From assembly GCA_963838155.1 (NCBI GenBank), contig CAWIQE010000036.1, positions 248,001 through 312,000 of the forward strand: 64,000 nucleotides of DNA. Direction: 5' to 3'. The position numbers and the translations under genes were made by a program. This document shows positions 50,203 to 58,358 of this stretch, piece after piece; the stretch's first letter is position 1, and every line of letters starts with the position of its first letter. The notes beneath the pieces are model-generated. The model was not told where the DNA came from. It was given only the letters and a program-made list of their open reading frames with translations, and made no database searches. Source of the DNA: Pararhizobium_B sp963838155. Lineage in GTDB: Bacteria > Pseudomonadota > Alphaproteobacteria > Rhizobiales > Rhizobiaceae.

Positions 50203-51201
50203 ATGCGGCAGGTCATTTCCGGGCTCGACCCGGCCACCTACCGGCCGAGCTGGCTGCACGACGGGGAGCGGCGCTGGCCGGAAACGAACTGCTATGTCGA
50301 CCTCCTCGTCGAGGTGATCGCGGCGTCCGGCCACGAGCCGGCCGCCGCCCTCGGCTTCACCGTGGCGCAGGACTTCGAGGGCGACCACTTCACCTTCTTC
50401 AAGTTCCCGACCGCGGACCTGGAAAGGCTCTACGGGGTGGAGATCGAGGAACTGGCGGTCTTCGACCGGCTGGAGGCGCAGGTCGCCACGCAGATCGACC
50501 GGGGGCGCCTGCCGATGGTCGAGGTCGACGCGTTCTACCTGCCCGACACGCGCGGCGTCAGCTATCGCACCGCGCACTCGAAGTCGAGCATCGGCATCAA
50601 CGCGCTCGACGCCTCGTCGCGCAGGATGGAGTATTTCCACAACCGCGGCTTCTTCGCCCTCGACGGGGAGGATTTCGACGCGCTGTTTGCCGAGCGCCGG
50701 GCCGCGGATGCCGGGCTGCCGCTGTTTCCCTATTCGGAGTTCATGAAGTTCGGGCGGAGCGCGCCGGCGGCGGATGTCGTCGAAACGGCCTGCGGGCTGC
50801 TTTCGCGCCATCTGGCGCGGCGGCCGGAGCGCAACCCGTTCGCCGCCTATGCGGAGGTCTTCGCCGAGCATGCGGAGGCGCTGACGGCGCGGCCGCCGGA
50901 CTATTTCCACGTCTACGCCTTCAACACGCTGCGCCAGTTCGGCGCCAATTTCGAGCTGCTGTCGAGCCATCTCGACTGGCTCGCGCGCGAGGGCGTCCGC
51001 GGCCTTTCGCCGGCGCGCGAGGCGGCGGAGCGGATCGCCGACGGGGCCAAGACGATGCAGTTCAAGCTGGCGCGCGCCATGGCCCGCCGGCGCTTCGACG
51101 GCCTGCGGGAGATGATCCTGCCGATGGCCGACGACTACGATGCGGCGATGGACGTTCTCGAAACGCGGATGGGCCGGGTTTCGGACTCCCGGGCGGCATA
51201 G
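50203..51201 (+). CDS. DUF1839 family protein
   Basis: 332 residues, unknown biochemistry. Recognisable blocks are NCYVDLLVEVI, QDFEGDHFTFFKFPTADLERLYGVE, YFHNRGFFALDGEDFD and RQFGANFELLSSHLDWL. No signal peptide or membrane segment. The first part looks alpha/beta and the second helical. It follows the ligase by two bases, so it almost surely works with the aminoacyl-carrier protein; a transferase or condensation-like role is a guess from context. I recognise the family but not a function. Confidence 0.82.
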   Translation: MRQVISGLDPATYRPSWLHDGERRWPETNCYVDLLVEVIAASGHEPAAALGFTVAQDFEGDHFTFFKFPTADLERLYGVEIEELAVFDRLEAQVATQIDRGRLPMVEVDAFYLPDTRGVSYRTAHSKSSIGINALDASSRRMEYFHNRGFFALDGEDFDALFAERRAADAGLPLFPYSEFMKFGRSAPAADVVETACGLLSRHLARRPERNPFAAYAEVFAEHAEALTARPPDYFHVYAFNTLRQFGANFELLSSHLDWLAREGVRGLSPAREAAERIADGAKTMQFKLARAMARRRFDGLREMILPMADDYDAAMDVLETRMGRVSDSRAA

Positions 51202-51229
51202 TCCGCCTCGATTTCTCTCTGGAGCGGGC

Positions 51230-53740
51230 ATGACCACTGCGTTGCCGATGTCGGCGGAGGCGGAGCTACTCGACACGGGATGGCACATCGCCGTCGCGCC
51301 CGCCGGGTCGTGGGCCGATCCCGCAGGCATCGACGCCTCGGCGAGATGGCTCGGCGCGGAGTGCCCCGGCACCGCCGCGGCGGCGCTGGAGGCGCACGGC
51401 CTGTGGGACAGGACCGCGCCGCACCCCTTGCACGACCGGGACGTCTGGTACCGGCGGCGGCTCGACGCGGCCGGGCCGGTGCGGCTCGTCTTCGAGGGCC
51501 TCGCGACGATCGCGGAGGTCTATGTCGACGATCGGCTGGTGCTGACCTCGACGTCCATGTTCGCATCGAAGGAGGTCGACCTGACGCTGGAGGGCGGCGA
51601 GACGCTCGCCATCGCCTTCCGCAGCCTCGATGCCTTCCTCGACGGCCTGAAGGGGCCGCGGGCGCGCTGGAAGCCGCGCATGATCGACGACCAGCGGCTG
51701 CGGCTGGTGCGCACGACGCTGATCGGCCACATGCCCGGATGGTGCCCGGCCTTCGACGTCGTCGGGCCGTGGCGACCGGTGCGGCTGGTGCGCCGGTCGG
51801 CGCGCCGGGTGGACGCGGCCGACATGCGCGCCGACCTCGACGGCACCGCGGGGCTGCTGGACGTCCGGCTCACCCTCGCGGAACCCCTCGGGGGGACGGA
51901 GACGGCGACGGTCCGGTGCGCCGGCGTCGAAACGGCGCTCGAGGGCGAGGGCCGCGCGCTGGCGGCGCGCCTCCGCATCCCGGACGTCGCGGCCTGGTGG
52001 CCGCATACGCACGGGCGCCCGGCGCTTCACGAGGCGACGGCCACGCTCGGCGGCGTTCCCGTCGCGCTCGGCCGCGTCGGCTTCCGCCGGATCGCGCTCG
52101 ACCGCGGGGCGGACGGGCGGGACTTCCGGCTGGTGGTGAACGGCGTTCCGGTGTTCTGCCGGGGGGCGGTGTGGACGCCGGCCGATCCGGTCGGATTGCC
52201 GAGCCGCCGCGAACACCTGGCGGGCGATCTTCGACTGGCGCACGAAGCCGGCGTCAACATGCTGCGGGTCGCCGGCACCTTCGTCTACGAGGCCGACGCC
52301 TTCCACGCGCTCTGCGACGAACTCGGGATCCTCGTCTGGCAGGACCTGATGCTCGCCAATTTCGACTATCCTTCCCGCGACGAGGCCTGGTGCGCCCGGC
52401 TCGGGGAGGAAGTCGAGGGGCTTCTCGGCCGTCTCGGGCGGTCGCCGTCGCTCGCCGTGCTTTGCGGCGGCAGCGAGATCGCGCAGCAGGCGACGATGAT
52501 GGGGCTGCCGGCGGCCGTCGACGCGACGCCGTGGTTCGAAAGCGTGGTGCGGCCCATCGCCGCCAAGCGGCGCCCCGACCTCGTGCTCGTGCCGTCTTCG
52601 CCCTCGGGCGGCAGCCTGCCGTTCACGGCGGATGGCGGGCCCGTCCACTATTACGGCGTCGGGGCCTATTGCCGGCCGCTGGAGGATGCGCGGCGCGCCG
52701 AAGTGCGCTTCGCCAGCGAGTGCCTGGCCTTCGCGAACGTGCCGGAGCAGGCGACGCTCGACGAGCACCTGCCGGGGGTGGCGGTCCACGACCCGCGCTG
52801 GAAGGCCGCGACGCCGCGCGATGCCGGCGCCTCCTGGGACTTCGAGGACGTGCGCGACCACTATCTTCGCGAAGTCTTCGACATCGACCCGCTGCGGCTG
52901 AGGATCGCCGACGGTGCGCGCTACCTGGACATGTCCCGCGCGGTGACGGCGGAAGTGGTCGAGCGCACGATCGACGAGTGGCGCCGGCCCGCTTCGCCGA
53001 CGGCCGGCGCGCTGACGCTCTTCTGGAAGGACCTTCGGGCCGGGGCCGGCTGGGGCGCCGTCGATGCGGCCGGGCGGCCGAAATCGGTGTGGCATGCGAT
53101 GAAGCGGGCGTTCGAACCGCTGCGCCTGATCCTCACCGACGAGGGGGTCAACGGACTTTACGTGCACATCGTCAACGACGGGCCGCAAGCCATCGACGCG
53201 ACGCTGAAACTCTCCTGCCTCCGCGACGGCTCCACGCCCGTGGCGGCCGGCAGCCGGGCGGTCTCTCTGGCCGCGCACGGCGCAACGACGATCCCGGCCT
53301 TCGCGCTTTTCGGCGCCTTCTTCGACGTCACCCACGCCTACCGCTTCGGACCCGCCGCCCACGAACTGACCGCCGCATGGCTCGAAGGAGCCGAAGGCGC
53401 GGTGCTCGCCGAAGCGTTCCACATCCTCCCGGGCGCCCACGCGGCCCGCCGGGACGTCGGCCTCTCGGCCCGCGTCGAAGGGGAGCCCGGCGGCTGGCGG
53501 CTAACCCTCGCCTGCACCCGCGCCGCCTACCATGTGACCATCGCGACGGCGACCCACCGCGCGGAGGAGAACGGCTTCCACCTCGTCCCCGGACGGGAAA
53601 AAACCGTGCACCTCGCCGGCCCGCCGGATGCGCCGGCGCCGACGGGCACGGTAACGGCACTCAACGGCAGCACGGCGTGTGACTTCGAGACGGAAAGGGC
53701 TGCGACAGCGCAGGCCTTCGCAGCAGGGGGACGAACATGA
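51230..53740 (+). CDS. Glycoside hydrolase family 2-like protein (beta-mannosidase-type)
   Basis: 836 residues with GH2 order: sugar-binding jelly roll (WYRRRLDAAGPVRLVFEG), Ig-like domain, TIM barrel (NGVPVFCRGAVWTPAD, VNMLRVAGTFVYEADAFHALCDELGILVWQD split over 301-371) and C-terminal beta domains. Glu416 in CGGSEIAQQ matches the acid/base, but the preceding Asn of the canonical Asn-Glu is Ser; Glu497 in FASECLAFANV is a nucleophile candidate. There is no signal peptide. Its stop overlaps the next start (ATGA). It could act on a sugar carrying the amino acid, or on polysaccharide oligomers; neither is shown. Confidence 0.84.
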   Translation: MTTALPMSAEAELLDTGWHIAVAPAGSWADPAGIDASARWLGAECPGTAAAALEAHGLWDRTAPHPLHDRDVWYRRRLDAAGPVRLVFEGLATIAEVYVDDRLVLTSTSMFASKEVDLTLEGGETLAIAFRSLDAFLDGLKGPRARWKPRMIDDQRLRLVRTTLIGHMPGWCPAFDVVGPWRPVRLVRRSARRVDAADMRADLDGTAGLLDVRLTLAEPLGGTETATVRCAGVETALEGEGRALAARLRIPDVAAWWPHTHGRPALHEATATLGGVPVALGRVGFRRIALDRGADGRDFRLVVNGVPVFCRGAVWTPADPVGLPSRREHLAGDLRLAHEAGVNMLRVAGTFVYEADAFHALCDELGILVWQDLMLANFDYPSRDEAWCARLGEEVEGLLGRLGRSPSLAVLCGGSEIAQQATMMGLPAAVDATPWFESVVRPIAAKRRPDLVLVPSSPSGGSLPFTADGGPVHYYGVGAYCRPLEDARRAEVRFASECLAFANVPEQATLDEHLPGVAVHDPRWKAATPRDAGASWDFEDVRDHYLREVFDIDPLRLRIADGARYLDMSRAVTAEVVERTIDEWRRPASPTAGALTLFWKDLRAGAGWGAVDAAGRPKSVWHAMKRAFEPLRLILTDEGVNGLYVHIVNDGPQAIDATLKLSCLRDGSTPVAAGSRAVSLAAHGATTIPAFALFGAFFDVTHAYRFGPAAHELTAAWLEGAEGAVLAEAFHILPGAHAARRDVGLSARVEGEPGGWRLTLACTRAAYHVTIATATHRAEENGFHLVPGREKTVHLAGPPDAPAPTGTVTALNGSTACDFETERAATAQAFAAGGRT

Positions 53741-55545
53741 GACCCGTCGTTTTCAATGACACGGTCGGCTGGCTGCATCCGGCCGGGGGCGGCCGCGGCG
53801 TGGTGATAGCCGGCGGGCACGGCCTCGACGACCTCCGCAGCCGGCGGTTCCTGACACTTATGGCGCGGCGGATCGCGGAGCGGGGGCTGCCCGTCCTGCA
53901 GTTCGACTATCCGGGCTGCGGCAACGCGCTCGGCGATCACGACGGACCGGGACGCGTAGAGGCCTGGACGGGAAGCATCGGCACCGCGATCGACCGCCTC
54001 AAGCACGAGACGGGTGTCGCCGACGTGCTGGTCATCGGCTTCCGGCTGGGTGCGCTTCTCGCACCCGCCGCCGTCGCCGGGCGCGACGACGTCGCAGGCC
54101 TGGCGCTGCTTGCGCCGCCGCCCTCCGGCAAGGCCTATGTCCGCGAGATCGTCGGAGTGTCCCGGATGATCGACGCCGCCCTGCCGCCGCCCGAGGAAGG
54201 CGGCGACGACGCGCCGTTCGAGGGCGTCGAGGCCGCCGGCTTCCGCATGACGACCGAGACCCTGGAGGATCTGCGCGGCCTCGACTGGGCGGCCGCGCTC
54301 GAGCGCTGCGGCGTGCGCGACTTGCTCGTGATGCCGTCGGCGCCGTCCCCGGCGATCACCCGCCTGTGCCAAGCGCTGCAGGACGCCGGCACCGTCGGCC
54401 TGCATCCCTTCGAGCGATACAACGCCCTGATGTCCGATCCGAACGGCACCGAGACCCCCAGGGCCGCTCTGGACGTCTCCGTTGCTTGGGCGGGGCAGCG
54501 CGCCCGGCCGCCCGGCACCGAAGTCTCGCATGCCGCCGGCGCGGACAGCCTGGCCGGCCCCGGCTGGGAGGAACGCCCGGTCGTGATCGCGGGCGGCCCG
54601 GAAATCTGCGGCGTTCTCTGCCTGCCGGCCGCCGGCGGCGAACGCGAAGAGGTATCCCTGTTCCTCAATGCCGGCGCCGTGCCGCACGTCGGATGGGCCC
54701 GCGGCACCGTCGACGCGGCGCGCGCGCTCGCGGCACGGGGCTCTGCCTCCCTGAGGATCGACCTGCCCGGCCTCGGACACAGCGACTCGGTCGGCCAGGC
54801 ACCCGCCTTCCTCTACGACCGGAAAGCCACCGCCGACGTCGTGCGCGTCATCGACTGGCTGGAAAAGGCCGGCTTCAGGCGGGTCTCCGCCATCGGAACC
54901 TGTGCGGGCGCCTTCCAGGCGTTTCACGCCGCCCGCCGCGACAGCCGCATCTCGCATCTCACGATGATCAATCCGCTCTGCTTCAACTGGAACAGCGCCT
55001 ATGCGCTCGACAGGGGCGTGTGGGGTCTCTACGAGAGCTCCAAGCTCATGCTCAACCGGGACATCGCCGCGGCAAGCCGGGTCGGACCGGAGACGCCGGC
55101 CTCCGGCCGGTCGAGGGCACCGGCATGGAAGAAGCCGTTCGAATGGGCCCGCGATCTCCTGGTCGTTTCGATCGAATCGGCCAAGTCGTGCGTCGTCCGC
55201 TTCTCTCCCGCCGCACTCTTTCTCGGTGAGCGGGTGGAGCGCTGGATGGCCGACATCGTCCGGCGGGGAACCCGGGTCATGGTCGTCACCTCCGACGGCG
55301 ACCTCAGCCTCGACGAGATCGCGCGTCATTTCGGGCCGGAAGGGGAGCGCCTCGCGCGCCTGCCCGGGGTAACCATGCGCCGCATCGCCGCCTGCGACCA
55401 CACGATGACGCCCCTGCACGGGCGCCGGACGCTCGAGGCCTATCTCCACCAGTTCATGACCTTCGAACCGCAGCCGGCGGGAACCGAAGGCAAGCGGGAG
55501 CGCAGGCCGATCGAACGGCTCCGGCCGGAACTGGACCGGACCTAG
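53737..55545 (+). CDS. Double-domain alpha/beta hydrolase (one degenerate, one Cys-type)
   Basis: 602 residues made of two alpha/beta-hydrolase folds. Domain 1 (about 1-235): QFDYPGCGNALGDHDG, but the nucleophile elbow is IGFRLGALLA with Arg103 in place of Ser, so it looks inactive. Domain 2 (about 280-590): LRIDLPGLGHSDSVG, elbow IGTCAGAFQAF with Cys389, TSDGDLSLDE (acid) and CDHTMTPLHGR (His), a complete Cys-His-Asp set. A Cys nucleophile suits acyl transfer from a thioester. Final gene of the operon, ending three bases before array 2. The role as thioesterase or acyltransferase is inferred. Confidence 0.85.
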   Translation: MRPVVFNDTVGWLHPAGGGRGVVIAGGHGLDDLRSRRFLTLMARRIAERGLPVLQFDYPGCGNALGDHDGPGRVEAWTGSIGTAIDRLKHETGVADVLVIGFRLGALLAPAAVAGRDDVAGLALLAPPPSGKAYVREIVGVSRMIDAALPPPEEGGDDAPFEGVEAAGFRMTTETLEDLRGLDWAAALERCGVRDLLVMPSAPSPAITRLCQALQDAGTVGLHPFERYNALMSDPNGTETPRAALDVSVAWAGQRARPPGTEVSHAAGADSLAGPGWEERPVVIAGGPEICGVLCLPAAGGEREEVSLFLNAGAVPHVGWARGTVDAARALAARGSASLRIDLPGLGHSDSVGQAPAFLYDRKATADVVRVIDWLEKAGFRRVSAIGTCAGAFQAFHAARRDSRISHLTMINPLCFNWNSAYALDRGVWGLYESSKLMLNRDIAAASRVGPETPASGRSRAPAWKKPFEWARDLLVVSIESAKSCVVRFSPAALFLGERVERWMADIVRRGTRVMVVTSDGDLSLDEIARHFGPEGERLARLPGVTMRRIAACDHTMTPLHGRRTLEAYLHQFMTFEPQPAGTEGKRERRPIERLRPELDRT

Positions 55546-55546
55546 A

Positions 55547-55869
55547 GCGCTTCCAGGAAAAGTGGGAACCGGTTTTCCGTCCGGAAGCGCGGCAAACAAA
55601 CAACTGCTTCCAGGAAAAGTGGGAACCGGTTTTCCGTCCGGAAGCGCGGCAAACAAACAACTGCTTCCAGGAAAAGTGGGAACCGGTTTTCCGTCCGGAA
55701 GCGCGGCAAACAAACAACTGCTTCCAGGAAAAGTGGGAACCGGTTTTCCGTCCGGAAGCGCGGCAAACAAACAACTGCTTCCAGGAAAAGTGGGAACCGG
55801 TTTTCCGTCCGGAAGCGCGGCAAACAAACAACTGCTTCCAGGAAAAGTGGGAACCGGTTTTCCGTCCGC
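55547..55869. repeat. Array 2: six tandem copies of the same 57-bp palindromic repeat
   Basis: Copies begin at 55549, 55606, 55663, 55720, 55777 and 55834, all spaced exactly 57 bases; the last is cut after TCCGTCCG. Unit and linker are essentially identical to array 1 and in the same orientation, 10 kb apart. The array fills the gap between the convergent hydrolase and methyltransferase stops. Its uniformity indicates recent tandem amplification or gene conversion with array 1. Because 57 is 3 x 19, every frame stays open through it. Confidence 0.95.
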
Positions 55870-55878
55870 AACGACGGC

Positions 55879-57093
55879 CTATCCCGCGAGGACCTCGGCC
55901 GAGAGGCCCATCTCTCTCGCCATGCCCTCGATTTCCGCTCGATAGAGAGGGTTCATGACGACGATCGCCTCCGGCTTCCGCGGCGGCAACTGCGCGGCGG
56001 AGATGACGGGCGTCCCGGTGCCGGGTGCGAAGCGGCCCTGCTTGTGCGGGTTGATGTCGACCAGAGCCGCGACCTCCGCCGCCTCCGGGACGAGGTTGAC
56101 GAAGGTGATGCCCTTCGACCCGGCACCCCAGACGACCGTGCGCGAGCGCTCCCTTCGCGCCAGGACGCCGCGCCACTCGCCGAGCTTGGCGCGACAGGCG
56201 CTGTCGAACCCCTTCACCAGCCGCTCCATCTCCGCGGACCGGCCGGACGCCGCGCCGCGGGCCGGGCCCTTCGCCCGGGCCTCGACGAAGAGATACTGGC
56301 CGCCGAAGCACGCGCCTTCCTCGAGGATTTCGAACCCGGAACCGGACAGGAGGGTCCGCAGGGAACGAGGGGTGAAATAGGAGACGTGCTCGTAGATCAG
56401 GTCCCAGATCCCCATGTCGCGCAAGGTGTAGAGCGCGTTCGGAACTTCGATGTAGAACACCGTTTCGCGGTCGATGCCGGGGTGGGCGCCGAGGCTCTCC
56501 AGGAACGGTGCCGGGTCCGCGATGTGTTCGAGCACGTGCCTCAGGGTCACCAGCGCCGGCCGGATCTCGGGGCGGCTTGCCGCGTCGAACCATGCGTTGA
56601 CGAATTCCACGTTCGCTACCCGCTCGCCGCGGTCCTTCTCGAAGCTCTTGTCGAAGCCGATGCCTTCGGCGCCCGTCTCGAGGCAGATACGCTTCAGGAA
56701 GTCCCCCTTGCCGCATCCGACGTCGACGACCAGTTTGCCCGCGAGCCGGTAGGCAGAACCGAGCCGCCTGGCCAGCGCCAGGTCGAATTCGGCGAACCGG
56801 GGAGAGAAATGCAGCGAGTTTTCATAGCTCTGCGTGTAGCCGATGCGCGCGCTGTCGAAGGCCGAATTGAAGAGATGGCAGCACTCTCGGCAATAGCTCA
56901 GGACGAACCTGCCGCGAGCGGCGGAGAGGGCGCTTTCCCGGTCGTGGAGGAGAGAGTTGCACAGCACCGGCACCGCGTCGAAAGCGACCGATTGGAGGAG
57001 ATCCGCTCCGCCGCACGCGGGACAGCCGGCCGTCCCCGCGCCTTCGCCCGGAACGGGACCCGCCGAAACCTCGCCCTCGGCCGGCCGCGTCAC
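55879..57093 (-). CDS. SAM-dependent sugar C-methyltransferase (paralogue of 43341)
   Basis: 404 residues, same three-part plan as the 43341 protein: zinc module (CPACGGADLL at 24-33; YCRECCHLFN), SAM domain (VVDVGCGKGDFLKR), RHVLEHIADPAPFLES, DLIYEHVSYFTPRSL with catalytic His/Glu, and C-terminal VVWGAGSKGITFVN with NPHKQGRFAPGTGTPVI. The GTG at 57093 overlaps the upstream stop (GTGA), coupling it to the second methyltransferase. End of the rfbF operon; its stop is ten bases from array 2. Confidence 0.87.
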   Translation of the reverse strand: MTRPAEGEVSAGPVPGEGAGTAGCPACGGADLLQSVAFDAVPVLCNSLLHDRESALSAARGRFVLSYCRECCHLFNSAFDSARIGYTQSYENSLHFSPRFAEFDLALARRLGSAYRLAGKLVVDVGCGKGDFLKRICLETGAEGIGFDKSFEKDRGERVANVEFVNAWFDAASRPEIRPALVTLRHVLEHIADPAPFLESLGAHPGIDRETVFYIEVPNALYTLRDMGIWDLIYEHVSYFTPRSLRTLLSGSGFEILEEGACFGGQYLFVEARAKGPARGAASGRSAEMERLVKGFDSACRAKLGEWRGVLARRERSRTVVWGAGSKGITFVNLVPEAAEVAALVDINPHKQGRFAPGTGTPVISAAQLPPRKPEAIVVMNPLYRAEIEGMAREMGLSAEVLAG

Positions 57094-58358
57094 AGGATCC
57101 TCGGCGTCGGCACCGGGCTGATGAACCGGCCGCCCCTGTCGCGGTATTCCTTCTGCTGTTCCATGATCTCGTCCGCGAAGTTCCAGGCGAGCAGCAGCAC
57201 GTAGTCGGGCTGCCGCGCGAGGAGTTCCTCCGGCGGGAAGATCGGGATGGGCTGGCCCGGCATCAGCTTGTTCTGCTTGTGGACGTTTCGGTCGACGACG
57301 AAGTCGATCAGGTCGGGGCCGATGCCGACGGCGTTGATCATCGTCGCGCCCTTGGCGGCCGCCCCGTATGCGGCGATCGTCGCGCCCTCGGCCTTGAGCT
57401 GCCTCAGAAGCGTCGCGAGCGCGACCTTCAGCCGTTCGACCGCGGACGAGAAGTCGCGGAAATAGGCGATCCCGTCGAGCCCGCGGGCATGTTCGCGGGC
57501 GAGCTGGTCGCGCACGCTCGCGCCCACCTTTTCCGTCGGTTCGACATAGAGGCGCAGCGAGCCGCCGTGGATCTCCAGGTGCCGGAGGTCGTTGAGGAAC
57601 AGCCCGTGCGTGCGGAACAGTCTGTCGAGTGCCGTTACCGAAAAGTAGCAGAGATGCTCGTGGTAGATGGTGTCGAATTCGCAGTTGTCGATCAGCGGTT
57701 CGAGATAGGGCACCTCGATGACCGCGACCCCGTCGCTCTTCAGGAGCGCCGCGATGCCGGCGACGAACCCGTTCGTGTCGGCGACGTGCGCCAGGACGTT
57801 GTTGGCGTGGATGACGTCGGCGCGCACCGCCCGGGAGCGAAGCTCGGCGGCCGTCTTTTCGGTGAAGAAGTCCGTGAGCGTCGGCACGCCGATCCTGATC
57901 GCCTCGGCGGCCGGTCCGTCCGCCGGATCGATGCCGAGCACCTGGATTCCGGCCTCGACGTAGTTCTTCAGAAGGTACCCGTCGTTGCTCGCGACCTCGA
58001 TCACGAAGCTATCGGCGGAAAGCGCGCGCCGCCGGATCAACTCGGCGACGTTCTCCCGCGAATGGGCCAGAAGCGCCGGAGAGAACGACGAATAGTAGGG
58101 ATACGCATCGGCAAACAGGATGCGCGGATCGACCGTCTCGCTGATCTGCACCAGCGCACAGTCGTGGCAGAACGCGACCCGCAGCGGAAAGGCCGGCTCC
58201 TCCTCGTTGCCGCGCTCCGGGAAGCGCAGCCGATCGGCGAGCGGCATGAGCCCGAGATCGAGGAACGTTTCCAGATGCGCGCTGCCGCACGCGCGGCAGT
58301 TCCTTTCCGTGACGGAAGCCGGTGCGGCCGCCGCGAGGTCCATGGTGATCTCGTTCAT
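57090..58358 (-). CDS. SAM-dependent sugar C-methyltransferase (NovU/TylC3 type)
   Basis: 422 residues. Zinc module CRACGSAHLETFLDLGLMPL and FCHDCALVQ, SAM site FVIEVASNDGYLLKN, the catalytic block DTIYHEHLCYFSVTALD and the C-terminal AAYGAAAKGATMIN and RNVHKQNKLMPGQPIPIF. It is closer to antibiotic-type 3-C-methyltransferases than the partner at 55879. Family enzymes methylate 4-keto-6-deoxy sugar nucleotides. ATG overlaps the SDR stop (ATGA). Together with rfbF it suggests a CDP-linked branched sugar. Confidence 0.9.
   Translation of the reverse strand: MNEITMDLAAAAPASVTERNCRACGSAHLETFLDLGLMPLADRLRFPERGNEEEPAFPLRVAFCHDCALVQISETVDPRILFADAYPYYSSFSPALLAHSRENVAELIRRRALSADSFVIEVASNDGYLLKNYVEAGIQVLGIDPADGPAAEAIRIGVPTLTDFFTEKTAAELRSRAVRADVIHANNVLAHVADTNGFVAGIAALLKSDGVAVIEVPYLEPLIDNCEFDTIYHEHLCYFSVTALDRLFRTHGLFLNDLRHLEIHGGSLRLYVEPTEKVGASVRDQLAREHARGLDGIAYFRDFSSAVERLKVALATLLRQLKAEGATIAAYGAAAKGATMINAVGIGPDLIDFVVDRNVHKQNKLMPGQPIPIFPPEELLARQPDYVLLLAWNFADEIMEQQKEYRDRGGRFISPVPTPRIL

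Noticed and set aside
45529..55869. CRISPR-like look of the regularly spaced palindromic repeats
   Set aside because: The linkers between palindromes are the same in every copy, so there are no unique spacers, and no cas genes are nearby.
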